Shown here in pieces: positions 18,278 through 26,806 of a stretch of DNA of 64,000 bases (positions are counted from its first letter, which is position 1; each line of letters opens with the position of its first letter). The notes beneath the pieces are model-generated. The model made no database searches, was not told the origin of the DNA, and saw nothing but the letters and a program-made list of their open reading frames with translations. Source of the stretch: Ruminococcaceae bacterium UBA1767. GTDB lineage: Bacteria > Bacillota > Clostridia > Oscillospirales > Acutalibacteraceae. The position numbers and the translations under genes were made by a program. The stretch covers positions 1 through 64,000 of the forward strand of contig DCGX01000012.1 of assembly GCA_002315505.1 (NCBI GenBank), read 5' to 3'.

Positions 18278-19102
18278 GTGCAAATGTGCTTGAAGGATGG
18301 AAAAAGAAAAGTTCTGACGTTCAGCTATGATGACGGAAACACTCAGGATATACGATTGATTGAAATATTAAACAGATATGGTCTTAAGGGAACATTTAAT
18401 GTTAACACAGGCTTGTTTTTGAACGATGCTTCTCAAAGAGATGGTGAGGGTAAACTGACGTGGAACGAGGCTGAAGAATTATTTAATAATTCAGGTCACG
18501 AGGTTGCAGTTCATACACTGACCCACCCGTGGATTGCTTCATTAAAAAGTCACGAGGCAATAAAGGAAATTACGGAAGACAGAAAAAATATAGAAAAGCA
18601 TTTTTGCTCACTCGGAAAAGGAATGGCATATCCGTACGGATGCTACAGTGACGAAACTCTGGAAGTGCTGAAATTGTGCGGTATCGTGTATTCAAGAACA
18701 ACTAAGTCAACTCACAGCTTTATCTTTCCCGAAAACTGGCTTGAGCTTCACCCGACCTGTCATCATAATGACGCAGGGCTTATGGCTCTCGCTGATAAAT
18801 TCATAAACGATGACCCGAGATGGGGAATCTGCAATATGTTTTATGTGTGGGGACACAGCTACGAATTTGACAGAAATGACAACTGGGATTTGATTGAAAA
18901 ATTTGCCGAAAAAATATCAGGCAAGGAAGATATCTGGTACGCAACCAATATTGAAATTTATGACTATGTCAAGGCATATGAAAGACTTGAAGCCTCGGCA
19001 GATAACACGATAGTTTGCAATCCGTCAGCTGTTCCCGTATGGTTTTTTGAAAACGGAAATACATACAAAATCGAACCCGGCGAAAAGCTGATAATAAAAT
19101 AA
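18278..19102 (+). CDS. Cytoplasmic polysaccharide deacetylase-family protein
   Basis: NodB-fold deacetylase-like protein without export signal, so it should act on imported oligosaccharides. It has TFSYDDGNTQD near the N terminus, HTLTHPW (metal-binding His-x3-His) in the middle, GMAYPYG, and MFYVWGHSYEFD, closely matching the anchored paralogue at 435-1280. Start is uncertain: GTG 18278 lies about 10 nt after AAGGAT, ATG 18284 about 16 nt after it, and a TTG at 18257 precedes that site. It stands 63 nt after the Sip1-type enzyme and 28 nt before the Asp-box gene, so all three are probably cotranscribed. Confidence 0.83.
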   Translation: MQMCLKDGKRKVLTFSYDDGNTQDIRLIEILNRYGLKGTFNVNTGLFLNDASQRDGEGKLTWNEAEELFNNSGHEVAVHTLTHPWIASLKSHEAIKEITEDRKNIEKHFCSLGKGMAYPYGCYSDETLEVLKLCGIVYSRTTKSTHSFIFPENWLELHPTCHHNDAGLMALADKFINDDPRWGICNMFYVWGHSYEFDRNDNWDLIEKFAEKISGKEDIWYATNIEIYDYVKAYERLEASADNTIVCNPSAVPVWFFENGNTYKIEPGEKLIIK

Positions 19103-19130
19103 AATCGATAAATAACGAGAGGATGTTTTT

Positions 19131-20150
19131 ATGATAAAATCGGCAAAAAAAGAATTTGTTTTTGAATTCGGAACGGTTACACCTTCCTGTCACGCATCAA
19201 CAGTGCTTCCGCTTGATAATGGTGAAGTGATTGTTGCATGGTTTGGCGGAAAGCACGAGAAAAATCCCGATGTTGAAATTTACGTTTCAATACGCAGTGC
19301 TGATGGTGAGTGGAGCACACCTGTTGTTGTATCTGATAATGATAAGATTGCACACTGGAATCCTGTGCTTTATAAAAGACAAAACGGAGAAATAATTCTT
19401 TACTTTAAGTATGGTGAGGAAATTCCGACATGGATAACAAAATATGTTGTAAGCAAGGATAACGGCAGAACATGGTCAGAACCAAGGGAGCTTGTTTCAG
19501 GAGATGTCGGAGGCAGAGGTCCTGTAAAGGATAAGTGCCTGTTGCTTTCAGACGGTACACTTCTTGCACCTGCTTCGACAGAGGACGGAAAGTGGAGATG
19601 CTTCATTGACCGCTCAGATGATGACGGAATCACTTGGGAGAGGACGGATTATTTTCCTCAGCCTAAATATAAGGGTATAAACGTCGGACTTATACAGCCG
19701 ACATTGTGGGAGTCTGCACCGGGAATCGTGCACTGCTTTATGCGCTCAAATGCAGGTGCAATTTATCGCAGTGATTCTGACAATTACGGAAAAACATGGT
19801 CAAAGCCGAAACGGACACGTCTTCCCAACAACAATTCGGGAATAGACTGTGCAAAGGACGAAAATGGCAGACTCTGGCTTATTTATAATCCCGTCGATGT
19901 AAACTGGGGAGTGAGATATCCGCTTTTGCTTTCGTGTTCGGACAATAACGGCAAATCCTTTGAGCCGATTCTCAATTGTGAGCCGGGATTTAAGTCTGCA
20001 CCTGATAAGTCAGAAACAGGTAAAAAAATATCAAAGCAGGCAAGGGGAGAATTTTCATATCCTGCAATAGTGTATGACAATAACAAATTGTATATTTCAT
20101 ACACACACAACAGAAAACAGATTGTATTCTGGAAAATTGAGCTTGAATAA
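19131..20150 (+). CDS. Cytoplasmic Asp-box (BNR) sialidase-like protein
   Basis: Six-bladed beta-propeller of the predicted neuraminidase (BNR_2) family. Four Asp-box repeats are visible: SKDNGRTWSEP, SDDDGITWERT, SDNYGKTWSKP and SDNNGKSFEP. No signal peptide is present. Some family members are real sialidases, but many bacterial relatives sit in plant-glycan loci and have other glycosidase or lyase roles; the arginine triad of GH33 could not be confirmed by eye, so sialic acid specificity is not claimed. The AGAGGA site is 8 nt before the ATG. Last gene of the operon starting at 16334. A second, anchored Asp-box protein is encoded at 40205-41374. Confidence 0.8.
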   Translation: MIKSAKKEFVFEFGTVTPSCHASTVLPLDNGEVIVAWFGGKHEKNPDVEIYVSIRSADGEWSTPVVVSDNDKIAHWNPVLYKRQNGEIILYFKYGEEIPTWITKYVVSKDNGRTWSEPRELVSGDVGGRGPVKDKCLLLSDGTLLAPASTEDGKWRCFIDRSDDDGITWERTDYFPQPKYKGINVGLIQPTLWESAPGIVHCFMRSNAGAIYRSDSDNYGKTWSKPKRTRLPNNNSGIDCAKDENGRLWLIYNPVDVNWGVRYPLLLSCSDNNGKSFEPILNCEPGFKSAPDKSETGKKISKQARGEFSYPAIVYDNNKLYISYTHNRKQIVFWKIELE

Positions 20151-20189
20151 AATAACAGGATTTTGATATGAGTAAATTTTAATTTCATA

Positions 20190-20218
20190 TTGAAAATATT
20201 TTGAAAATATATTAGAAT
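20190..20218 (+). promoter_or_regulatory. Promoter of the purple acid phosphatase-like gene
   Basis: TTGAAA, 17 nt, TAGAAT. Confidence 0.65.
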
Positions 20219-20246
20219 AATACAAAATTATTCAGGGGGATTTATA

Positions 20247-21692
20247 ATGAAGAAGATTACAAAAAGCAGTATTTGCTTTGTGCTTTGTCTGATATTGGCG
20301 TTCAGTTGCTTTACAACTGCATTTGCAGGTGACAATTGGCACACATACTGGCAGACAAACTCAGAGGATATTTCAAAGGGAATTTATATCGCACCGGGTC
20401 AGACCGAGAGTGAAAGAACTATCAGATGGTACACTGACAAGGCTGAAGGAAACTATGTTGCATTAAGTCTCAGCGAAGATATGAATAATGCCGAGAAATA
20501 CACCGCATCTGTTACAGAAACACCGCAGGGTGATTATTCTGCTGAGGCATATATCAGCTCACTTGAAAAAGGCGAAACATATTACTATACCTGCAATTCC
20601 GACGGCTATACTTCTTCTGTTTACAACTTCACAACAGTTGCAGACAATGAATTTTCAGCCTTGTATGTAACTGACGTTCACATCAGCTACGATGAAGAGA
20701 ATGAGGACAACCTGGAAAATCAGGCAGGAACATTTGCCAATGTTATTTCACAGGCAAATGATAAATCGGAAATTTCTCTTATTCTTTCAACAGGTGACCA
20801 GGCGTCACTCGGAAGACGAGATGAATATTGCGGTTTCGTTGCATCTGAGGATGCCAAGAACACAACAATTGCAATTCTTGAGGGTAACCATGACAGAAAG
20901 AACATCGACTACAGATACTTCAACGCAAATCCCGAAACAGATGAATGCGGTGTCAGAAGCTACATCGGCGGTGACTACTGGTTCGTAAAGGGTGACACTC
21001 TTTTCCTTGTTATGGATGCAAACAATGCAGATGGTGCATATCACCGTCGATTCATTAAAAATGCGGTTAACGAAAACAAGGATGTCAAGTGGAGGGTTGC
21101 AATGTTCCACCATGACCTTCTCGGACAGAGAATTGAGCACAGAGAAAGCGAGAATGCTCTTCTCAGAACAATCTGGATTCCACTTATGGACGAATTCGCA
21201 ATTGACCTTGTTCTTATGGGACACAGTCATTACTACACACTTTCAGACGTTGTTTACAGAAAGAAATCAGTTCTTTCTACTGCAGACATTGACGAGGTAA
21301 CAGATGCAAAGGGCAGTATCTATATGGTGTCGGGTTCAATTAATCGTCCGAGAACCATTGACCCTGAAGAAGAAATTCCTGTAGGTGACAGAATCGGCAA
21401 GTATGTTGATACGGAAAACGTAATATACAATGTTCTCGATTTTTCTGAGGATTCAATCGTAATCAAGAGCTTCTATGAAGGTGAGAGCGAGCCGTTCAAC
21501 TCATTCACTATTTCAAAGACAACACAGCAGGGCGGTCACCCGAAATATATTCATAATCCGTTAAATTTTGCAGCAAGATTCCTCGGTGAAGTATATGCAA
21601 TATTCAATAATCTTGGTGTAAAGAGTGACCTTAAGGAAAAATACGGAGTTGAGATTCCGTTTTTTGCAGCTCTTTTCGGAACTCAGAAATAA
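20247..21692 (+). CDS. Secreted purple-acid-phosphatase-like metallophosphoesterase with C-terminal tail
   Basis: Exported phosphoesterase with a signal peptide (cleavage AFA-GDN near residue 27), an N-terminal fibronectin-like domain (about 40-130) as in purple acid phosphatases, and a calcineurin-type metal site: TDVHIS (Asp143, His145), STGDQ (Asp184), LEGNHD (Asn214-His215), MFHHD and MGHSHYY. It probably releases phosphate from organic phosphates or nucleotides outside the cell. The C terminus has a hydrophobic, apparently amphipathic stretch FAARFLGEVYAIFNNLG followed by IPFFAALFG. Codons such as AAC, AAG and TTC look more frequent than in its neighbours, which suggests strong expression. 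Monocistronic; GGGGGA lies upstream of the ATG and a perfect terminator follows. Confidence 0.87.
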   Translation: MKKITKSSICFVLCLILAFSCFTTAFAGDNWHTYWQTNSEDISKGIYIAPGQTESERTIRWYTDKAEGNYVALSLSEDMNNAEKYTASVTETPQGDYSAEAYISSLEKGETYYYTCNSDGYTSSVYNFTTVADNEFSALYVTDVHISYDEENEDNLENQAGTFANVISQANDKSEISLILSTGDQASLGRRDEYCGFVASEDAKNTTIAILEGNHDRKNIDYRYFNANPETDECGVRSYIGGDYWFVKGDTLFLVMDANNADGAYHRRFIKNAVNENKDVKWRVAMFHHDLLGQRIEHRESENALLRTIWIPLMDEFAIDLVLMGHSHYYTLSDVVYRKKSVLSTADIDEVTDAKGSIYMVSGSINRPRTIDPEEEIPVGDRIGKYVDTENVIYNVLDFSEDSIVIKSFYEGESEPFNSFTISKTTQQGGHPKYIHNPLNFAARFLGEVYAIFNNLGVKSDLKEKYGVEIPFFAALFGTQK

Positions 21693-21715
21693 TTACAAAA
21701 TACACAAAAAATCCG

Positions 21716-21746
21716 TTCGGAGATAGCGATATCTCCGAATTTTTTT
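21716..21746 (+). terminator. Rho-independent terminator
   Basis: TTCGGAGATA-GCGA-TATCTCCGAA, perfect 10-bp stem with a 4-nt loop, then T7. Confidence 0.95.
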
Positions 21747-21832
21747 CTTTACGAAAATGAAAACGATATTACTTGTTAAAAACAAACAAATAGAGGACTA
21801 AAAAATCATATATTATGCTACCAGACTAAATC

Positions 21833-21862
21833 TTGATTAGAGTAAAACAAATGTGATATAAT
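21833..21862 (+). promoter_or_regulatory. Promoter of the zinc-ribbon/GPH operon
   Basis: TTGATT, 18 nt, TGA-TATAAT. Confidence 0.7.
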
Positions 21863-21894
21863 TAATAAAATAAAATAGATAGAGGAGGTATTAG

Positions 21895-22773
21895 ATGGCG
21901 GATTGTCCTAAATGCGGTCATCATCTTAAGATGACAGACTGGCGTCCGAAATGTCCTAACTGTGGAGTCAACATGGTCTTGTATGACGAGCAGGAGCGTA
22001 TGATGCAGGATGCGGATATTGCAGAAGTGCAGTATTATCATTTTCAGAAAAAAATTGATCGTCTGAAAGCATCTTTTGCAGGCTCAAAGTTGGCGATTGT
22101 CAGAATTTTTACATCGCTTCTTCCGATTGGAGCAATTTTTCTGCCATTGATTAAGGCAAAGGTTACTGAACCATTCAAACCTATGGATGGTGGAATCAGT
22201 ATACTGACTATTGTAGATTGCTTTGATAAGCTGAATGGTGATACTATTGCAGGAGCTATGGAAATCGGAAAAACTCCGACAACTTTTCTGCTTGTGTCTG
22301 CGGCATTGTTTGCACTGTCGTTATTGGCACTTGTTGCACACTTTTTACTTCTTACTCTTGCCTGTTCACCAAAGGGTAAGATTAGAAATACCGTGCTTGA
22401 TGTAATCATTCTTGTAACAACAATCGGCTCATTAATTGCGGCTCTCGCAATGCCGGACGGAGGAGCAGTAATCGGTACAGTCGGTATCGGCGGATATCTG
22501 TATGTACTTCTTCAGATTGCAAATGTTGTTGTTGACCTTATGGTATTCAAAAAAGGTATCACAATTAAGCATAAGCAGTGCTATGTTGGTGGTATTCCTA
22601 TTGAAGAATACTTCGAGATGAAGGAAAAAGGAATGACAACGGAAGAAATTCGACCGATTCAATATGAACGTCTTCATCAGATGCGTGTTGAAAAAGAAGA
22701 AAGATTGAAGAAAGAAGCCGAAGAGGCTGAAAAGAAAAAAGCAGAGGAGGCGACTGCAAGTGGAAGAAGATAA
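21895..22773 (+). CDS. Zinc-ribbon multi-pass membrane protein of unknown function
   Basis: I do not recognise a named family. The N terminus is a zinc ribbon (CPKCGHHLKMTDWRPKCPNC, two Cys-x2-Cys knuckles at residues 4-23), then an amphipathic linker, about four hydrophobic segments (LLPIGAIFLPLI near 80, FLLVSAALFALSLLALV near 130, VIILVTTIGSLIAALAM near 165, GGYLYVLLQIANVVVDLMV near 200) and a highly charged Lys/Glu helix at the C terminus, probably a coiled coil. The next gene starts inside it (14-nt overlap), so translation is coupled and the protein is probably an accessory subunit or regulator of the GPH symporter. GAGGAGG precedes the ATG. Confidence 0.75.
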   Translation: MADCPKCGHHLKMTDWRPKCPNCGVNMVLYDEQERMMQDADIAEVQYYHFQKKIDRLKASFAGSKLAIVRIFTSLLPIGAIFLPLIKAKVTEPFKPMDGGISILTIVDCFDKLNGDTIAGAMEIGKTPTTFLLVSAALFALSLLALVAHFLLLTLACSPKGKIRNTVLDVIILVTTIGSLIAALAMPDGGAVIGTVGIGGYLYVLLQIANVVVDLMVFKKGITIKHKQCYVGGIPIEEYFEMKEKGMTTEEIRPIQYERLHQMRVEKEERLKKEAEEAEKKKAEEATASGRR

Positions 22774-24274
22774 GGCAAACCGAAAAATAGAAAGTCAGTC
22801 GTACATGGATCGTCTTTTCTGTACAACAAAAGAACGAGTTTCTTATGTTCTTTACAGTGCTTTCGGTCAGACTACTCTCGGTAAATACGATGTTGGTTCT
22901 GAGCTTTGGATGTATGAAATGTACGGAGTTAAGCCTATAGCTTTTGCAAAGGCACAGGTTGCTCTCGGAATTTATGATATTGTTAATGACCCGTTGACAG
23001 CAGGTATCATTGATAATATGCGTACCCGTTGGGGTAAGTTCAAGCCGTTCCAGTATCTTTCGCTTATACCGTCAATTATTCTCGGTATTTACATTTGTAT
23101 GCTCCCGATGCTTGCTCAGAATTTGGGTCTTGATGCAAGCGGAAGACTTACATATTATATGATTTATGCATTTGCGAGCGAAACAATCGGTGCATTCTTC
23201 GGTGGTGGCGGTTATATTAATAACGTTTTTACACCTAACCCGAATGAAAGAACGTCACTTCTTGTTAGTTCAAAATTTGTCGGTGACCTGTTCAGAAAAC
23301 TGCCGCAACAGATAATTTCAGTTATTCTTGACGTTGTCGGAAACGGTGTCGGATATGCATCCATGACAAAGGTTTTCGTTGTCGGCAAATGGGTTGTATG
23401 GATTCTTTCAATGGTACCGACTGTTCTGTGGTACATTAACAGTAAAGAGCGTGTTGCTCAGTCGGAAAAACCGCCCAACCCTGTCAAGGGCTTCCTGTCT
23501 GTATTTAAAAACAGACCGCTCCTTGTATACACACTCAGTGACCTTATTGATGGTATCAATATTGGTCAGGGCGGCGACCTCTATTATAATGATGTTCTTC
23601 ACTTTAATACACTTACAACCATTGCGGGTATTCCGGGTTCTCCGATTTCATATGCAAGCTACGGCTTTGTTTCAAAGCTCAGAGCACGTCTTTCAACCAA
23701 GACCCTCTGGTTCTGTTGCCGAGGTTCAACCTTCTTCAGAGAGGTTCTGTTCCTTTGCGTAGGACTTATCGGCGGAAAGAAGCACGGCTTGTATCTTAAG
23801 AAGATTCCTATGATGCTTGCATTCATGGTAGGTAACTGCGTAGAGATGTGCTTCTATGCTACAAATCGTGTTATCGGTGATGAAATCAACTACGAAGTTC
23901 TCGACTACTGCGAATGGAAAAACGGCTATCGTGTTGAGGCTACAGTTAATATGATGAAGGGTTACTTCACAAAGGTTAAGGATATGATTCTTAAGATTAT
24001 TAACGCATGGCTTCTTGAAACATGGGCAGGATATCAGGTTGGTGAAGGTTCAGTTCAGACACTCGATACAAAGTATCGTTTGTTCGTAACAGCTTTCGGA
24101 CCGAGACTTATCTTTGATGCATTGTGCTTTGTTCCGATGTTCTTCTATAATATCGACGCAAGCACTCGTACAAGAATGTACAGTGACCTCGAACGTGTTC
24201 GTTCGATGCGTGCAAACATGGAAAAAGCAATAGCAGATGTGGATGAGGCAGAAGAAACTTCAAACGCAGAATGA
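22760..24274 (+). CDS. GPH-family (MFS_2) sugar:cation symporter
   Basis: Twelve-helix glycoside-pentoside-hexuronide symporter, 504 aa. The family motif NDPLTAGIIDNMRTRWGKFKP sits after helix 2 (Asp-Pro-Leu ... Arg-Trp-Gly-Lys). It probably imports an oligosaccharide or glycoside with sodium or protons. The start is GTG at 22760-22762, 9 nt after GAGGAGG, and lies inside the end of the zinc-ribbon gene. The C-terminal tail is cytoplasmic and acidic (DVDEAEETSNAE). The second half, with Cys-rich and Arg-rich loops, differs from the usual sugar symporters, so substrate cannot be guessed. Terminators follow at 24278-24311 and 24338-24378. Confidence 0.85.
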   Translation: MEEDKANRKIESQSYMDRLFCTTKERVSYVLYSAFGQTTLGKYDVGSELWMYEMYGVKPIAFAKAQVALGIYDIVNDPLTAGIIDNMRTRWGKFKPFQYLSLIPSIILGIYICMLPMLAQNLGLDASGRLTYYMIYAFASETIGAFFGGGGYINNVFTPNPNERTSLLVSSKFVGDLFRKLPQQIISVILDVVGNGVGYASMTKVFVVGKWVVWILSMVPTVLWYINSKERVAQSEKPPNPVKGFLSVFKNRPLLVYTLSDLIDGINIGQGGDLYYNDVLHFNTLTTIAGIPGSPISYASYGFVSKLRARLSTKTLWFCCRGSTFFREVLFLCVGLIGGKKHGLYLKKIPMMLAFMVGNCVEMCFYATNRVIGDEINYEVLDYCEWKNGYRVEATVNMMKGYFTKVKDMILKIINAWLLETWAGYQVGEGSVQTLDTKYRLFVTAFGPRLIFDALCFVPMFFYNIDASTRTRMYSDLERVRSMRANMEKAIADVDEAEETSNAE

Positions 24275-24277
24275 TAA

Positions 24278-24311
24278 ATTAAATCGGCTCCGTAAGGGGT
24301 CGATTTTTTAT
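24278..24311 (+). terminator. Possible terminator after the GPH symporter
   Basis: AAATCGGCTCC-GTAA-GGGGTCGATTTTTT; imperfect stem with a strong T-run. Confidence 0.55.
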
Positions 24312-24337
24312 ATAACCATATGGAATTCATTATATAT

Positions 24338-24378
24338 AAAAAAGCCACTATCTGAAAAAATCAAACAGTGGCTTTTTT
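24338..24378. terminator. Bidirectional terminator
   Basis: AAAAAAGCCACT ... AGTGGCTTTTTT between convergent genes. Confidence 0.88.
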
Positions 24379-24404
24379 ACTACATTACTTAAATCACAGC
24401 AGAA

Positions 24405-25442
24405 TTACAGACCCATAATTCTTTGGAAGATATTGACAACCTTCAAAATAATGTTTTTGAAGGTTTCAATTACAGCCGTGAGAGGATTAACATTCTTTGA
24501 ACTTGATTCTGTATTTCCGTCAAAGTCAGAATAAGTCGATGAAATCCATTCAATAAGTCCGTGCGGAGAAGCAAGGTTAACCGTATTTCCTAATCCGTTT
24601 ATTGTGGTCATTTCAGGATAAAGACCATCATCGAGTGTGTGAAGGTCATATGTTATTACCTTTGCAAGATGGTGATTGTCTGATGAAAGTGTGCCATCAG
24701 GATTGTAAACCGTGCCGAGAGAAGAGAGTCTGCAATTACCCGGATTTACGTTTGTGCTGCAAACATTGTTCCATATTGTCATTGTAGAAAGCTCGTAATT
24801 GATTATCGGATCCTTTTTGCTGGCAATAATCCAGATTGCTGTTGAAGAACATTTCTTAAGTGTATTGCTTGTAGGTGTTTTTGTTGATGCTAATGGGAAT
24901 GCAGTTGCAAAATATTCAGGATAAGCATTGAGCATGTTCCATACCATCGCACCGCCCTGTGACGAGCCTGTAATTGAAATTCTTGTTGTGTCAACGTTAT
25001 TGTGTGTTGCAATAAAATCATCAATCAAAGCGCGAAGAGGTTCAACGAAGGAATCTCCCCAGTATTCAACCTTGTTTTCAGGAGCACGCGGAAGAAGAAT
25101 ATATGCACCACCCTCAGAAAATCTTGACTGAAGCTCAGATGATGTCCAGTAAGGCATATCACTGTCTGCAAGCTGTGAACCAACATAATCGCCGTGACCG
25201 ATGCCGTGAAGAAAAATTACAAGCGGATATTTTTTACTGTCGAGCTTGCCTGCAGGAGAATAATATTCATAATCAAGAGCATAGCCGTTTGTTTCAGGAC
25301 CTACTCCGGACTGGAATTGACCTCGGAGGGCTTCAATACCTGCTGATTTTGAAAGCGGAACTTTAGTAGCTGCACTTGCAAAAACCGGAAGAGATACAAC
25401 AATGATAACCATTGCCATAATTGCGGATATAATTTTTTTCAT
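24405..25442 (-). CDS. Secreted alpha/beta hydrolase (PHB depolymerase/feruloyl esterase-like) with C-terminal tail
   Basis: Exported esterase of the PHB-depolymerase/feruloyl-esterase type. Signal peptide MKKIISAIMAMVIIVV, cleavage ASA-ATK near residue 25; oxyanion strand LVIFLHGIGHGD near 75; nucleophile elbow ITGSSQGGA with Ser near 161; acid and His expected around DHHLAKVI or DLHTL further on. Likely removes phenolic or acyl groups from polysaccharides. The last residues, FKNIILKVVNIFQRIMGL, form a clear amphipathic hydrophobic helix after NPL, one of the tails shared with other exported proteins here. Start set at ATG 25440-25442, preceded by GGAGG at 7 nt; a more upstream ATG in frame lies before that ribosome site. 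Confidence 0.85.
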   Translation of the reverse strand: MKKIISAIMAMVIIVVSLPVFASAATKVPLSKSAGIEALRGQFQSGVGPETNGYALDYEYYSPAGKLDSKKYPLVIFLHGIGHGDYVGSQLADSDMPYWTSSELQSRFSEGGAYILLPRAPENKVEYWGDSFVEPLRALIDDFIATHNNVDTTRISITGSSQGGAMVWNMLNAYPEYFATAFPLASTKTPTSNTLKKCSSTAIWIIASKKDPIINYELSTMTIWNNVCSTNVNPGNCRLSSLGTVYNPDGTLSSDNHHLAKVITYDLHTLDDGLYPEMTTINGLGNTVNLASPHGLIEWISSTYSDFDGNTESSSKNVNPLTAVIETFKNIILKVVNIFQRIMGL

Positions 25443-25478
25443 ACTTTTACCTCCTATTATATACGGAATTGTGTCTTT

Positions 25479-25507
25479 ATTATAATCCATACTTGTCTTA
25501 AAGTCAA
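25479..25507 (-). promoter_or_regulatory. Promoter of the esterase gene
   Basis: Minus-strand TTGACT, 17 nt, TATAAT. Confidence 0.85.
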
Positions 25508-25549
25508 TAAGCTGTAAATATGATACATATTTAAAGAGTATTTTGAATG

Positions 25550-26371
25550 CTACACTTCAAAAATGTAACCGCAATAAATCTGTTCGGCTTTACCTTTGAG
25601 TTCTTTATTAAGAATTTCGAAGGCTTTTTCACCTGTGCAATGTCCTGTGATGACTCTTTCAATGCCTGTGTTTTTTATTCCTTCTGCAAGTGCGATTATT
25701 TCTTCATGTGTTGATTTGAACAGATGAAAACCGCCGATAATCGCATATATTTTTTTGTCGGGATAAGTTGCGGAGATTTCATTGATAATGTTGTCTGCAC
25801 CGCCATGTGAACAGCTGTTGAAAATAACAAGACCCTTTGATGTGTCAAAAACAAGACTTTGCTCGTGGCTGAAATCCTCGTCAACACGATGATGCTTCTC
25901 TCTGCGAAACATACCGGCCTGATTTCCTTTGGCGGCGAGATTGTCCGTTTTATGCGGTACAAGGGTTACACCCTTACAAAGTCGATGGTCTCCGCTGACG
26001 TATTCTATTCTGTCGGAGTATTTCCGAAGCAATCCTTTTTTGATTCCGATATATTTATTAAAAGGAAACCTGTTTCTGTAGCAGTTCTCTTTTGTACCAC
26101 TGCGCAGATAAAATTTCGCCTTGCTATTGTTTTTAAAGAAGGCATCCATACCATCGGAATGGTCATAATGAGCATGGGAAAGAACACCGTAGTCTATATC
26201 AGACAGCTTTATTCCGAGCTTGTCGGCATTTTTTGTAAAAATTCCTGTCGACCCTGTATCGAGAAGTATTTTTTTGTCGCCGTATTCGATATATATCGCA
26301 AGTCCCCACTCTTTTTTTAACTCATTTACGGAGATGTTATCTATTATTACAGTAGCTTTTAATTCAGCCAT
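25550..26371 (-). CDS. Metallo-beta-lactamase-fold hydrolase (COG1237-like)
   Basis: Cytoplasmic metal-dependent hydrolase of the beta-lactamase superfamily II. The metal motif SHAHYDHSDG gives His66, His68, Asp70 and His71; further ligands are probably in NSCSHGG, IGGFHLF and VITGHCTGEKAF. The order of these blocks is that of the COG1237 group, which includes archaeal dihydropterin ribofuranosyl-aminobenzene phosphate synthase-like proteins, but bacterial members are mostly uncharacterised. Length 273 aa is typical. Monocistronic with a TTGACA/TATCAT promoter; no clear terminator was found. Confidence 0.85.
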   Translation of the reverse strand: MAELKATVIIDNISVNELKKEWGLAIYIEYGDKKILLDTGSTGIFTKNADKLGIKLSDIDYGVLSHAHYDHSDGMDAFFKNNSKAKFYLRSGTKENCYRNRFPFNKYIGIKKGLLRKYSDRIEYVSGDHRLCKGVTLVPHKTDNLAAKGNQAGMFRREKHHRVDEDFSHEQSLVFDTSKGLVIFNSCSHGGADNIINEISATYPDKKIYAIIGGFHLFKSTHEEIIALAEGIKNTGIERVITGHCTGEKAFEILNKELKGKAEQIYCGYIFEV

Positions 26372-26403
26372 ATTACGTCACCTTTGCTGTTATTATTGTA
26401 ATT

Positions 26404-26432
26404 ATGATAGCAATAAACAAAATTAGTGTCAA
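26404..26432 (-). promoter_or_regulatory. Promoter of the MBL hydrolase gene
   Basis: Minus-strand TTGACA, 17 nt, TATCAT. Confidence 0.7.
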
Positions 26433-26570
26433 GTAATGATTAATAGTCGGAAAATGAAAATTTTTTCAAGAAGTTCAAACTTTTTCTCTCTTCAATGTGC
26501 CTTATTAGTGTAAGGACGGAGATATCCGAAATAAAAAATAAACAAAATTATAGAAAAAAGGTTAAGAATG

Positions 26571-26579
26571 TGATATAAT
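26571..26579 (+). promoter_or_regulatory. Extended -10 promoter with long leader
   Basis: TGTGATATAAT with no good -35; if used it gives the papain-fold-like gene a leader of about 220 nt. Confidence 0.55.
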
Positions 26580-26584
26580 ACACT

Positions 26585-26806
26585 TGTTTAAATCAACTGT
26601 GAAAATAGGTAAACACAGAACAAAGAAGCTTCTTAAATATTCTTGATAAGTGAATAGAAAAGCAAATCATAAATTTAGGAGGGAATTAATTTTAAAAAAC
26701 TAAAAACACATTTATCTGCAGGGTTAAATATTCGCAAAAGCTCACTATGAAATAAAATGTGAAGCTCGTATAAGACACAAATAAAAAATTTAAAGGAGAT
26801 AATATT
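26585..26806 (+). other. Long non-coding leader upstream of the papain-fold-like gene
   Basis: AT-rich leader. It contains the palindrome AAGAAGCTTCTT (about 26624-26635) and a strong SD-like AGGAGGG near 26677 that is not followed by any ATG, GTG or TTG at usable spacing. No riboswitch family was recognised. Confidence 0.4.

Noticed and set aside
19131..20150. Naming the Asp-box protein nanH sialidase
   Set aside because: Asp-boxes occur in many families, the arginine triad was not confirmed and no sialic acid catabolic genes (nanA, nanE, nanK) are present.
26672..26700. AGGAGGG site in the leader of the papain-like gene as sign of a leader peptide
   Set aside because: No ATG, GTG or TTG follows at 5-13 nt; a leader peptide cannot be supported.
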